Assembly: GCA_014338405.1 (NCBI GenBank)
Contig: JTDE01000100.1
Span: 71,935-135,934 of the forward strand
Length of the DNA stretch: 64,000 nucleotides
Source of the DNA: Paragonimus skrjabini miyazakii
Lineage: Eukaryota; Platyhelminthes; Trematoda; Plagiorchiida; Troglotrematidae
Direction: 5' to 3'
Position numbers and translations under genes: made by a program. This document shows positions 24,401 through 36,937 of the stretch, one piece after another. The notes below the pieces were generated by a model that saw nothing but the letters and a program-made list of their open reading frames with translations, searched no databases and was not told where the DNA came from. Numbering within the stretch: position 1 is the first letter of the stretch; each line of letters begins with the position of its first letter.

Positions 24401-27400
24401 AGGTCCCATCTATATTGTTGACATACGTTGTGCCGAAATGTTACCGTCGTCTCAGATGGTTTTCATTTGAGCTTATTCAGCCTTCAACAACTTGAGCACC
24501 CCAAACACTTGTTACAAGCACTACCATAATCATCTCGGGTTTCTTTTCTATATCGCGCTTCTCAAACAAAACGAAACAGAGCAGTTAACAGGATTTGGTT
24601 TAACCGTCTTTTGAGGTTTGTATGCAAACCACACATAGAAGTGTGTGTGTCTGAGTATGCACACATGCACTGTATCGGTGCTCGCGTCTCACAAAACCTA
24701 ATTAAACAATCCAAGATCTGATGCAAACTAACCAACCATATGGTTCGTTCCAAACAAACAGAGTGAAAAACAAAGAGCTGTTTTGTATGCAGTGAGCTTA
24801 CATTCGTGCTACTTTTCAACCTGCTCATTTCACTGCACATTGACAGATCGACACAGCCTTTTTCCAAAAATATCACACATGAATTGCCTTTTCCTGTTTT
24901 TCTCATACCGGCTCAATTCCAATTTCTTCATCTACATACCACTGTCAACACCGTTGTCGTTAGTTGCGCGTCGCATTAGATTACAGACAAACCGTCAAAT
25001 TCGGTTATTTATGACATGCATATTTTTTCGTGAATAAGACGGGCATAGATGGCTCCGTCGAACCAATATACGCCTATATGAGTTTGTGATTCAACCAAAT
25101 AGGTGTATTCACGATTTGATTAATGCCAGTTTAATGTTCACATGGTATACAATTATGTTTTTATTTCTAAGGGGCATAAATGAAATAGACTTCAGTGGCA
25201 TGCTGGCATTTGTAAATATTTGTGTGATCATTTTAAATGGTAGTTTGTAATCAATACTAACAAATACTAATCAATATTGTCTATAAACAGAATCGTCTAC
25301 TCCATTTCTCTTTTGTTATTTGGGTTTGGTGTAAGTTATCTTTCACTCATACATAGCTGGATAAAAAATGGGAAAAATGGTTTACTGTTCTGTCAGTCCA
25401 TAGGAGTCACATGTGTCCGTAAAGATCATTACCCTTGTTCCTTAGCTTTGATCCAACAAATATTACGACTGATTAACCACTCACCGAAGGTAAGTTTAAA
25501 AAATTATCATCGTCGTTTGTAGTTGCTTACAACGTTCGAGTGACCTTCGGTGAGTGATAACTTTTCAAACAGCCACCAAGCCTCAATATATCCTCCTTGG
25601 GTATACTCACTGTTTCCGCCAACTTAACGTAATTTCATGGGGTCGGGCCGTGCGGCTGACAAGGACAAAGCATATGACATCAAACTCAAATGAGAAATGT
25701 AGACTGATAGGTCTTGGCTTTATTTCGAACAGTTAAACTGGAAAGTAAAGCTGTGGAAATTCTAGAATGAGTGGTTCAATAATAATATGATTTCCAAAAT
25801 TCCAGGATGATTTTGCGTTGGTCAAAATGTAGGTTTTTCTTCAGTCAGCTGGAGAACGTAGATTGTCTTAATCACATTGTTAGCAATTTGATTTACACGA
25901 AGTTAGTGTGAAAATAGTAGTGACTGTGATGACCTAGATTAGCCTCCAGTATGACTCAAATTTACGGTATCCATAGAGGTTGGAGTAGACTGGTACTACT
26001 ACTCATCTTGGTCTGTTGGATAGCATGAACTCACTCCCGAAGATCGTCTTCAGTGTAACACTGATAAGTTAGTTCTCGTGACAATATCACATGTGCGATC
26101 GATAGTTCCAAGGCATGGCAGACGTGATAGTGCTTTACAAACATATTCACGAAGGCGTCTGTATAGCAATATTTAACAAAATCGTAACAACTTGAAAGGG
26201 ATATACACATGACTGAAAAACCGAATTTTCTAGATCAAATCCATATTAAATTCGCGAAAACATTGTTGAGTATTGTTCAGCGTTCTACATATGATTTTCA
26301 GTCGTGTGAACTCATAAAAGAACTGAAGGCTAGCTTGATAGTAACCTAGTCGAAGTAACAGATGCGTACCATGTGTAGTGCATTCTGGTTGTTCCGGATT
26401 AGTCATTTTCATTCATTGTTACCGAAGACTGTTCAGTGTACAAGCATGATCCGCGTGAATTCTTTGTTATTAATAGTATGGTGTCACAAAATCAAAATCC
26501 GAAAGTCTAAATGAAGCATGTTCTCCGGAACGTTAACCCCGGATGCATCGATTTTCACCCCGTTACCGGAAACTGAATCATCGGATTTGAATCTGTGAGG
26601 TTTAGTCATTTGTGAGTACTGCTCTGGATACACGATCGCATCCAGAATTGACACAGTAAATGTTCCGTTAACTACAGTCGGTAAACACATGACTGTGTGA
26701 CACTCATGACGCAAAGGCCTAACCAATCCATAGTTTTGTTGATTCAATTCGTATGGGTTTAAATATACGTCCATCACTCCTGTTACGCAATTGAGTAAAT
26801 TGAACCAAATGCTGACTGTACCGAATAGTAAACTGTTGTAGATCATACTTGATTGCAGATCACTCTTGGTGCTACAAAGGATTGGATTAGTTGGAACCAA
26901 ACAAATGACGCTGATCTGCCCTGCAGGAGAGTTGATCTTTTGATTCCGGCTACATCAGTAATGTGCAATATTATTAGTAATGGTCAAACCTGGAGGCAAA
27001 TTAAGTTGAAGTTTTACCCCCAACAGTCTAGCAAACAGACTCGTTTTCAGTTACCTCATAATCAGGCTAATAACACGATGTTTTCACAAGGTGTTGCCGT
27101 TGAAACGATTTGAATCAAAACACGTGATAAGATCATCTAATGCGTAACCACACTGGAATAGTTACGTCAACATTATGACGCCCCAGTAATTAGGACTTCA
27201 ACAAGATTTGAGAATTTTTAAGGTCTAAGCGAAATGTCTCTGTGATAGAATTTATACTGCCCTACCTACGATCGGATAAGCGACACATATGAGCCCTGTC
27301 TTAGAAATAATGGAGATTGTACACAGAAAGCTGCAACATAAATCACCCCTTAACCGTAAGCATATCGATGGGATACATATGAAACTACCACTAATTTCGC

Positions 27401-29946
27401 AGCGTAGACAGTTTGCTATTCAACGTTAGCAAGTCTGTCTGTGATTTTGTGGATAAATTTGTTAAAGTGGAGAATCTAACAACATTTTCCCTAGATATTT
27501 CCACTTCATTGGCTCACGATGATACATAGTTTCGTCCGTAAGTGTATGTGTATAGTTGTAGCGTGTTCCAGATTGGTCATACGCGGGAAATTTTACCATT
27601 TCTACACATTCCAACGGTTCTATCATTCAGCAGTTCATGAAATTTATTTTAGGGATCATCAGACCACATCTGCCGTTATACATAAATATTACGATTTATA
27701 ATTCAAAGTGATCAAGCTGAACGGCGTTGAAAGGAGGGAACATCCAAGAAGGTCGCTTGCTGGCTTATTTTGGGCTGTTACTTAGGTGTGACGTTCTACG
27801 GATCGAGTTGATAACGGTAAATACAACTATTCATCGGTTATCTAGAATGGTGGTCTCCAAGTTGCCCAGAACCAGTGTTTCCTGACGAATCTGCTGTGCC
27901 TGGAATAGTGGGTTGGATGTGAACAAAGGTTATGACTGAGAATTCCTTTATTACACCAACCACTTGCTGATCAAACTTCACAATGGGATTGCAAACCATA
28001 GTAGTTGTTTTAATCACGATGTCACAAAGTGAACGCCTAAATTTTCGAACAACATGGAAAGAATACTTAATGAGTAATTGTCGATGATCTCCAGATCCTA
28101 GAAGATTGAAACAGTCAAAATCACTAGCTTCAGTCTTCTGAATAATGATCATGGACTCTTAGCCAGTTATCATTATATCTAGGACAAGGACAGTTATTAT
28201 GATACATATCAAATTAAAGGTGAGAAAGATTAGCGTGGAAGTGAATCAACCTGCGTCACTTGAGAAGCTAAGTTTGTAAACGGTATGCAACCACACGGTT
28301 TCACATAGCTGGAACAAAAATGGCCCAGACAATTTTCCCCATGTGTCTCTAGAGAAAATATGTTCAAACTACTCACATGTTTTGGAAACCACTTCTTCTT
28401 GATTAATCTGATTTAGTAATGATGCCTACCTCATTACTAACCCTTTTCATACGATAAAATAAAAGTGCAATCTCGATCTGTGCATTCTTCGACCAGTTTA
28501 CAAATTCAGCATGGATGACCTACGTGGTCTACATTCACGTTTAAGTAGTGTCGCGTTTGTGAACTGTACGTCGTTGTAGTGTATTCGCAACAAGATTGGG
28601 GCGACTACTTCTCAAGTTAGTCGAAATCTGCTCTAAGTATTAACATCTGTTCAAACAGATGTTCATAACGTGGATGGGGGCATTTCATCCATCCCTATCA
28701 TATCTGTCTCGATTCCACTGAATCAATGAGCTTACGTTCCGAGTACTTTATATCTGGTTCTGCCGGTTTCTATGCATGCGTTTTTCTTTTGCTTCTGTGA
28801 GACTAATTATGCAGGTCACCTAACCAATCACTTATCTGAAGATTTCTGTAAGCTTGAGTTAATAATAGGGTCATCATGATAATCGCCTGCCAGACTGTTG
28901 CACATTTTGGTAAATCGATAATGCAGTCATTAAGTGTTGTTAGTTCATTTTATCCATATCAAGAATAATCACTGAAAGAGATGAGATGATCGAAATTCGA
29001 TCAACAAATACATTTTGGTTCGTTCGACTTTTGTGCTTCTAATGTCCAATCAATTTTTTCCGCAGTTTTGTAGCATAACGTATTTGGATGAATGCGGTGA
29101 TACGTCTGACCTGGCGGATGACCATAACACTTGTTTTTGTTCAAGTTATTTTGACAGCATTACTCCACGCGAAGGCTATTCAGTTAGCCTGATGCCTATA
29201 TAGATGTAAACAGGCTTGGTCATTAAACTATATACTGTTGTTACTCAGGAGTTTTGGATTGTTGAAATTTTGTCAAAATTTAAACATCTCACTATACATA
29301 AGAACGGTTCTCGAACGGACACATTATCAGTGCAAATGTGACGAAAGTCCGCCTGCTAAGATGTTCTCTTCTCACGAGGCTGCTTCTAGGAATGTTCGTG
29401 AGACAACCTGTCTCGTATTCATAGTGCTGTTGAAACCACTGAGTAGGAAGGAATATCCCAAACTGTCATGATATTTTCAATCATTGACACCTACATTCAG
29501 TCTCGAGCACCGGTTGCCATCAAGCGAACAAAAACATCAAGAAAGGGGTGGCCTGCAGTGAATGTCAGGTGATATTATCTGCTCCCTTTTTATAGAATGC
29601 GTAGATTTGGGTGACTCCTTAAGTAAAAACGGTAGATAATTTTCCGTTAGGTCAAGCACTCTCAATTTCGCGGATTATTGATATGATAACACGAAAAGCT
29701 TTTCTGAAACTCCGGTCTAATCACACGAACGGTTATGTTGAAGATAGATTTCCTTGGATATTGAGATTGCTTGACGGACAGGCATGTTTAAATTTGCAAT
29801 CAAAGGTGCTTACAATTACTGTCCTACTTTCATTGGATTTCTTTTGTTCGTTTGTAAACATAAGTTAAAATGTTCGAGTTTGGGCAATCGTTTATGAAAA
29901 GCTTATACCCGCAAGGAGGTATATCCAACTAAAACAAATTTCCTAC
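24401..29946. other. Intron sequence with unclassified open frames
   Basis: Minus-strand frames at 26484-26900 (138 codons) and 27838-28152 (104 codons), and a plus-strand frame at 26853-27113, are longer than most chance frames here. None shows a recognisable motif or convincing splice sites. The rest is AT-rich. Confidence 0.35.
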
Positions 29947-30150
29947 TTGAAATACTGCTTCGACCCGGGCGTGGTTTGCTTTCAGCTCGGACTCCAGCAT
30001 ACGCAACTGTGCGTACTGCTTCGCCACATGCGCTCGATGTGCATCTTTCCAATCAGCTGAATCCACCACTGACTGAAAACGATCCGAATCAGCTTGTTGG
30101 CGGTCCACTTCTTCAATCAGCTCAGCTTTCTCGATAAACCATTCCTCTAA
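29947..30150 (-). CDS. Spectrin-repeat gene, exon (helix A and most of helix B)
   Basis: The exon is exactly 68 codons, phase 0 at both ends. It begins LEEWFIEKAELIEEVDRQQA, a textbook spectrin helix A with the near-invariant tryptophan. It continues through DWKDAHRAHVAKQYAQLRML and ends ANHARVEAVFQ, a helix B. The acceptor lies at the end of a long pyrimidine-rich stretch closing in GTTCAG, with no other AG in it, so the start is well fixed. The donor is CAA followed by GTAGGA, which is acceptable but not strong. Charged residues (E, K, R, D, Q) and alanine dominate, in sharp contrast to the AT-rich intron on both sides. Confidence 0.87.
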
Positions 30151-33100
30151 CTGAACAGCACGCAGGTGGAGAAGTTGAACGGCAGATGACAGAGGTAGTT
30201 ATAAGAAAGAAATGTCCAGTTAGTGAGTTGTTTTTCGGTTTAGCATAATCACGCAACTCATGTGACGATAATTGTAAAAATGAATTCGGATCAGAGATAC
30301 ATTTCCGGAAATTGTGCTATCCTGGAGTAAAGGCAATCAGATCACTGTTGTTGACTACCAACTTAGATAAAATGGATTAACTACAGCTGTGTTGACGAAA
30401 TTAAAGCCTAAAAGATGATTCGCACACAATTTGGCGGAATAAACTTCGTTTACAGTGTGCACTTTGACAAGAACTAGTTTACTCAGAACGAGTAAAACGA
30501 ATGAATCTAAACATAGCTAAGTCTCCTAACTTTTTGTGATTTTAAATTGCCCAAATCAGGGTGAGTATCCGCTAGTTGTGCTGTGTATTCCAGTGAGTTC
30601 CGCTAGTGTTTTTAACGCAGAAAACCCTTCCAATTTGACAAATGGAAGTCGTAGATAAACCAAGGAACTGAAAAGGAACAAGTTTTGGTTATAATCTGAT
30701 ACACATTGGTTAAATTTGACAACACGAAACTTACAAAATAAACCCAATTTAACTTCTCTGGTGGTGGTTCAGGCTACCTAACTTAATAGATGGATTGCAC
30801 GAAAGTGAAATGCGAAATTATGCTGCTATTTCGGAGAATTGTCTTCATTTTGTAGGGCCATTTCGATGTATAACTAACTCGGATAACTCTGGTACTTTTA
30901 AGCCTTTCACGGTATATCTGCGGTGATGCAAAATAGACTTGACAACTTAAGCCACATCAGATGCGTGAGTTATGCACTACGAAGAATTGGAAAATGACAG
31001 AGGTTTTTAGAGTTATCGGCTGACATTAATTATACTCATCCATTTTGTTTTACTTATTAGTCGCCCCACATCAGTCAAGTTATCCATCGTGTCTAGCCTG
31101 TGTTTTTTCTCTGACAGTCCCATCAGATTAGTTACATGATTAACGGTGGGTGCTACTCCAGATTACTTGTGTTTCCATGCGATAAGGGAAACAAGTCACC
31201 GTGATAACCGATCATGCTCATCCAATGGGTGAAGCAATGTGTCCTGTTTCAACAGTGTGTATAAGTCACTGAGATTAAGTTTGGGTAATCACTGAGCACC
31301 TTCATCATGCAAGAAAATCAGTTGGAATCTCAAATGCTAATGAGATTTCAGGTTCCAAGTTTACTGGTTTAATTGTGTTTAGATTGCTTAGTTGCTTCAG
31401 TAGGAGATACAGTAAGTGGGTTGCTAACTTCGGTGGCTGACCTCCTGATGTTAGCGTCTCATCAGATTGTAACTGTAGTAACTGTCAAACTTATTGATTA
31501 CTGTTTTGGTTACTGATAAGTGGTGGGTGAGCTGGTTAAGATGAATTAGGACGATCATGGCAACTATGTGTTACTTTTGTTTACTCCGAATTACTGATTA
31601 CCAGCCAATACACGTCCGTAAAGCTGCGACAGGTGTAAGCGAAGGTAGTACAGTCAACGTAATACGTTCATACTGGTTCCGTGTGGGCTGAGCCTTACAG
31701 AACGCACTACAAAACGCTCACCCAAGAGTATATAAGAAGTTTTCTTCAAGTTAGTTAGAGCAATACTAACCCTGTCTATACTTGATGCATGGAACGTAGA
31801 TGCACCTCAGTCAATATGCTGTACTTGAAACAACTATTATAGTTTAACCTGAGGCTGCCACTATAGTACTTACCATTCAGAATGGCATAGTGCAGCTATT
31901 GGTGGCTATCTTCGATTCATTCCCTCTAGTACTTATTTGACAGAAAATCCATACAGATGTGCATGGAAATGCGTTTTATAGTACTACTGAAACAATATCC
32001 TCACATACAGTGCGAACACCTTTTCACACATTTAGAAGGTCTTCAGACCAATGAATTAAGTTGTCCTTATTAGCCAGAACGGAATTGTTTAATATGTTTT
32101 TACTTTAAAAAGCCTCGGATAATTTGGTTAGTGGAACCACACATAAGTGGGACGAAAAATAAAATGTTTTTACAAAAAATACGTTTTGCATCTCCAATGA
32201 ACTGTGATACAACACTTTACTGTCGTCTATGTCTGGTTAGTAGTAACTGAATTACATTACATGAACGTAAAATAAGTTAACTCGTCACTGTTCATCAGTA
32301 AAACAGGTGTTAGTGGTCAGTTTGCTATTATACTTACGCGTGTGACATAGTATGAATGTCCTTTGTTGTATAATTGACTGGAACACACATGAAGTCAACT
32401 TAAACCCGAATAACCAAGGACTGAACGATTCCAGATTCTAACAGATTTCTGGTACAATGCACTGAGTTTTTTGTTATAAAAGTAGAAATTTAACATGAAA
32501 TAGGATTCATAAGAAAACGTTTCGATTCTTGATGCAGAACAGAAAACTGCAAGCGAAACTGTAGTCATGTGGTTTGATATTCTCGTTTGTCGAACATCTG
32601 ATTCTAGTCATTATCATTCTGACGTTCGATGGCTGGTTCCGGAAAATTAGAAACCTGCTTAATTGAATTGTGGATAAACGGTGTAACTGAATACGCGGGA
32701 ATTTACAGATTAAGCGAATCGTCGGATCTGGCCTACAATTCACTGTTCACAGCATGAAAATCCAAGCAACACACTTCAGATTTAATTTCTGTATAAAAAC
32801 GTTTACATGTTGCACATATTTTATACTTTAACCAAGTTACAGTTTGTTTTGCTGAGGAGACCACGTCGAGCAGATAATAAGGGGCTGTTGTGTATGGTTT
32901 CTGGTCATTAGTTGCCTACGCAAGTCTACAGAGCTGAATAAAACCAGTTAGCCCAGTCAGCGTCATCATCGTTGACAGGATCAATACATCGCTCCCACTA
33001 CTGTCCAGTTATTCTATGGTAAGTAGTTAACTAGTCACTCTGCTGGAAAACGTAGATATAAAGTCGGAGTCTGATTGCTTAAAACATATTGACTTCAGTT

Positions 33101-33290
33101 TACTGCTTTTAATTCACTCATCAGGATCACAATCCATCGAATATTAGTGACCATGTTCGTATTCTGCGCGTATCCCAACGCCGAAGATAATTTCTGTTGG
33201 AGGAAAATTCCCAATATAGAGTATCCAGGACAGTAAACCTGACATTTAATTCTGCATCCACACTCTGATTTTAACAAGTATGGCATGAGG
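30151..33290. other. Intron sequence, nothing recognised
   Basis: Part of the 10.9-kb host intron. AT-rich, with no repeat family or coding signal seen. Confidence 0.5.
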
Positions 33291-33299
33291 AGTCCTAAA

Positions 33300-33690
33300 A
33301 TTAGAAGAGACTCAATTGCGAAACATCTGGGCTGTGGCTGGATTCTACCCAGCGACAGAAACAGCGTACGCAAATGCGACAAACGCTCTACCGGCTGAGC
33401 TAAGATGCTTCGCCGGGAGCTCAGAAGTTTGTACGTTTGGACCCAGTTATCCGCCCAATCCAGTGTGTCATATAGAATCCACCACCGCCACCTATATGTA
33501 TTAACACTGTATTACTGATAAGTTGTTTGGCAGACCTGATAGTTTAGAAGCTTCCGGGGTGGCCTTGTAGCTCAGCTGGCAGAGCATTCGCCATGATATT
33601 TCATGCTTCTGTCGCTGGTTCGAATGCAGCCAAAGTCCAGATTTTTCGCAATTGGGTCTCTCCTAAATTATCAAATATGTGAAACCACCT
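33300..33690. repeat. Composite tRNA-derived repeat, two opposed cores
   Basis: A reverse tRNA-like core lies at 33329-33412 and a forward core at 33561-33638 (GGCCTTGTAGCTCAGCTGGC ... GCTGGTTCGAATGCAGCC). They are separated by the shared body and a fragment of the tail (GATAAGTTGTTTGGCAGACC). The forward core is followed by the conserved tail ATTGGGTCTC. The layout resembles 19243-19660 and 34025-34440. Confidence 0.72.
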
Positions 33691-34024
33691 TTCAATAAAT
33701 CCCAAAGTATCCAACAAGTTGGGGAAATGTTGGTTCAGCAGGCGTTTTAGATCCTGCGGATTCAATGACACGGGTTTCAATAACATGTCTTTTGGGCAAA
33801 ACGCAGGGCCCTTAGATTCAACATCCCCTTGAAAAATCCTTGGTTAACATCGGAATCATGGTGCATCTTCACAAAACCTCTTTCACTTTATCAGTCCGAG
33901 AAAGAACCACTGCAGTACATTCTCCATGACAGTTACTTTTTGACACGTTCTGAAAATCAACTATTTATCCAGTGTTTACTATGGTCATCGAAAATGTTGT
34001 TTTTCTTAAAAACACTAATGAGTA

Positions 34025-34440
34025 GTTAGGCGGATTTGATAATTTAGATGAGACATAATTGTGAAAAGTCAGAGCTTCTGTTAGAGTCGAACTAACGACA
34101 AAAACACAATGCTCGAACGCAACAAACGCTATATCAAGTGAGCTGCGAAACCATAACATCAGCTCAGAAATTTTGTTGGTAATACAATTCTTCAGAAGCC
34201 TCCGTGGCTTCCACCGCAAACTGTTGAGAAATCCTGTTTGGGTAGTCAAGCCGCTGGATTGTTTGGTTGATTCCATATGACACATTGGGTTGGGCGGGTA
34301 ACTGAATGTAAATGTGAAAACTTCTGAGCTCCCGGCGTGGTTTAGCTGGTACAGCGTTTGCTGCGTTCGTGTATGCTGTTTCTGTCCCTGACTGGAGTCC
34401 AGCCAGACACCTGAGTTTTCACGGTGAAGTATCATCAAAA
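34025..34440. repeat. Composite tRNA-derived repeat, two opposed cores
   Basis: A reverse core lies at 34071-34153, preceded by the inverted tail (GAGTAGTTAGGCGGATTTGA). Then come the body at about 34200-34335 and a diverged forward core at 34338-34411 (GTGGTTTAGCTGGTACAGCG). Both cores have mutations in the internal promoter boxes, so this copy looks older than the one at 59.2 kb. Confidence 0.68.
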
Positions 34441-35131
34441 TGTTAGTTTCTTTATTCAATATGACTCCTAAGCAAAGAAATGTTCACGATCCAACACGGA
34501 CGTTTGAAATCGCTGAATATGTTTCATTATCACCTCCGCACCCACGTCATGTAATTTACTGCTCACTAAAACCTATTTTGAAGACGGGTACCATTAAAAC
34601 TGTACATTACCTGCTATCGTGTGTGGTGGGTCAAGCTAGAAAAGTAATCGCTGTATAACTTATCGAATCACGATCTAATAGTCTGAGTTTGGTTTTCCCT
34701 GTTACCAATAAACATCAGTTTCGTCAGACCAGGAATTAACGTCTTCATCTTGCGGTTTCGCTCGACTGCCGCTTTATCCGATTTTCCATGAGTAACTAGC
34801 ACATGCATCGAACAAGTGACATCGTATTTTCAAGTCTAATCTTTCGAACAGTTTCTTAACCGCGCTATTATTTGAAACAGCATTCCGGCAAACTTTCAAT
34901 GAACTTTCTAAAATGTAGTCAGTCGCTCTTCGGTTCGTATTAGACGATCGATTTGCCATGTCGACTTGTAAGTGTAACCTTAAATATTTCCATATGAGTG
35001 ATCAAAATTGAGTTGTAAGACCTCTACTAACAAAATAGATAGTGTGGCACTGAGTGGCTTTTGTCACATATCGAATAAGTTTCCATGTTTTTTGAAGACT
35101 ATTTCTACCTGTAAAGTCTAACAATTTTTAC
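34441..35131. other. Intron sequence, nothing recognised
   Basis: AT-rich stretch between the composite repeat and the Penelope-like element. Confidence 0.5.
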
Positions 35132-35143
35132 GATGTACTGATT
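35132..35143. repeat. Target-site duplication of the Penelope-like element, left
   Basis: GATGTACTGATT is repeated exactly at 37347-37358. The last three bases are also the first bases of the left inverted arm, so the boundary could shift by three. Confidence 0.85.
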
Positions 35144-35525
35144 TAGTCAAAACAGAGAGAAGACATATATCGCGAGATGTTAACATTTCGATTTACTCTC
35201 ATCAGTCGCCAACGTAAAACAAGCAAATTTTATACAAACTGCGTATAGCAACAACAATTGAACGAACCAACCATATAGTTCTGACCTTTCACGTTCTAAT
35301 AGTTCAATCAATTCCACGGCAATGAGATTGATTGCGTCAGCGCCTTCTGCGCACACAAAACTGGCCGATGTTGTTTGATGAGCATTGCCTCGCTAATCGC
35401 TAACAGTTTCGGGTTGCGATTATGTAACAATATCTTGAACGATTTAACAGGGTCAACTAGGTGACCGGTTGCTAAAATGTGTTTGGCGATCGATGAAGCT
35501 GGGGCCTTCGAGCTTGTTACCGTCA
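35141..35525 (-). repeat. Inverted terminal arm (pLTR-like), left
   Basis: This arm holds the last ~72 codons of the frame, the 3' untranslated part and a hammerhead motif. It is the reverse complement of 36938-37322 with two mismatches (near 35196 and 35519). Confidence 0.93.
35171..35210 (-). ncRNA. Hammerhead ribozyme motif, sense to the Penelope frame
   Basis: Minus strand, 5' to 3': stem I strand GGCGA; box CTGATGA; a short stem II (GAGTAAATC, about two Watson-Crick pairs plus a possible G-A pair); box GAAA; stem III with AUG paired to CAU around a UUAA loop; cleavage base C at 35177; then TCGC, which closes a 4-bp stem I with GCGA. All core positions of the family are present. It lies about 100 nt downstream of the stop of the RT frame. 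Penelope-like elements in several animals are known to carry hammerheads in their terminal repeats. Confidence 0.82.
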
Positions 35526-36924
35526 ATACGTCGTTTTTTGAGATTGCTGTTGATAACCACTTAGGAATGTGCTCAGCCATACGTTGATGCAAACGCCGAT
35601 GTGTCTTGCCTATGTAGACGTCATTGCAACTGCAATTGAACTGGTAGATTACGTGGGAGACAGAATGGTCGGTTGAGTGTGTATCGCCGCTATGGAGAGA
35701 CAAGCCCCTAGTGCTTAGCAAGATGCGTAGTTGGGCCGCTGGGTAGGTGCGTTGCAACGCCGATATCAGTTTGTGACTAATGTTGTTAATCAAGTGGTCA
35801 CCTTTGAATTGAATTTGCAGAAATATGTTCTTTTTCTGCGCACTGCAGCCTACCACTTTCGGCTCCTTCTTCTTACTGTGGATATCCACAAACTTTTCAG
35901 GGTAGCCGTTATCCACCAGCGTTTTCCTAATAAACTCTTCTTCTTTCTCTAATCGATCTGCAGTGCAAATCATTCTGGCTCTGTGAAATAACGTTTTCAC
36001 TAGCCCTCGTTTATAAGCAATTGGCGCGAAGCTGGAGAACTGCAAATATTGTCCACTCCAAGTTGGCTTGCGATAAACAGATCGTTGTAATGTACCATTT
36101 TGACGTCTGGTTATAAGAATGTCTAAGAACGGCAAGCAATTATTAACTTCCACCTCATAAGATACAGAGAGGTTTGGGTGGAAGGAGTTCAAATAGTTAT
36201 AAAATGAAGTAAAAGTACATTCATCAGTAAAAACTAAAATGTCGTCTACGTAAGGTTTGTAAAGCAGGACCCCCGAAATCCTTTCTTGAAATTGCCTTTC
36301 AAGCATTCCCAAAAATACATCCGTTAATATGGGGCCCAGTGGGCTACCCATGGCTACACCATCAATCTGTCTATAGTTAACACCTTCGAACTCAAACGGA
36401 ATGTTTTCTGTACAAGCAAAAATGAGATCCTTGAGAAGATCTAATGGAATACCTACATTTACATTTTGAATAAAAATAAAATCACACAAAAATTCAACGG
36501 TTTCACGCAGCGGTACATTAGTAAATAAAGAGTCTACATCGACCGAGTACATCATCTGTGGACTTACTGAATTGTTCTCCAAAATTTCTGCCAGCTCAAA
36601 GGAACTACGAACACAATTGGGGGATAACAATTCACGAACGGGTTTAAAGATGTCCACTAACCATCGCGCCAGCTTGTGGTATGCCGAGTTGTTCATGGAT
36701 AATATCGGTCGTAGTGGGATACCCGTCTTATGGGTTTTTGGTGAACCTCTCATCCTCGGTGTTTGTGTGCCTGTTGGTTTCAGTTTCTTATACTGGACCT
36801 CAGAAATATATCCATGTAGCATCAATATTTGTAGTTTCCTTGATATTTGTTTTTCAATCAGGAAATTGTTACTAGGCCTGGGATCCAATTGGAATTTCCG
36901 TGCATCAGAAAATACCACATTCAT
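35308..36924 (-). CDS. Penelope-like reverse transcriptase with GIY-YIG endonuclease
   Basis: An open frame of 538 codons. RT motifs: RGSPKTHK (residues 60-66); motif A around YSVDVDSLFTNVPL (126-139); motif B GVAMGSPLGPILTD (189-202); motif C YVDD (225-228). The PFLDILITR block (265-273) and NGYPEKF (339-345) are typical of Penelope RTs. The C-terminus has GIY-YIG: VIYQFNCSCNDVYIGKTHRR (425-444), then EH near 451. The RT/GIY-YIG pair copies element RNA at a nicked chromosomal site. The frame begins within the RT region, so the N-terminal RT part of a full-length element is missing. The ATG at 36924 lies 14 bases from the inverted right arm and may not be a natural start. There are no internal stops. 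Confidence 0.93.
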   Translation of the reverse strand: MNVVFSDARKFQLDPRPSNNFLIEKQISRKLQILMLHGYISEVQYKKLKPTGTQTPRMRGSPKTHKTGIPLRPILSMNNSAYHKLARWLVDIFKPVRELLSPNCVRSSFELAEILENNSVSPQMMYSVDVDSLFTNVPLRETVEFLCDFIFIQNVNVGIPLDLLKDLIFACTENIPFEFEGVNYRQIDGVAMGSPLGPILTDVFLGMLERQFQERISGVLLYKPYVDDILVFTDECTFTSFYNYLNSFHPNLSVSYEVEVNNCLPFLDILITRRQNGTLQRSVYRKPTWSGQYLQFSSFAPIAYKRGLVKTLFHRARMICTADRLEKEEEFIRKTLVDNGYPEKFVDIHSKKKEPKVVGCSAQKKNIFLQIQFKGDHLINNISHKLISALQRTYPAAQLRILLSTRGLSLHSGDTHSTDHSVSHVIYQFNCSCNDVYIGKTHRRLHQRMAEHIPKWLSTAISKNDVLTVTSSKAPASSIAKHILATGHLVDPVKSFKILLHNRNPKLLAISEAMLIKQHRPVLCAQKALTQSISLPWN

Positions 36925-36937
36925 CTTGGCTACATAG

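Noticed and set aside
33100..33140. Further hammerhead motif (CTGATGAG on the minus strand)
   Set aside because: No GAAA box or pairing stems follow at the right distance.
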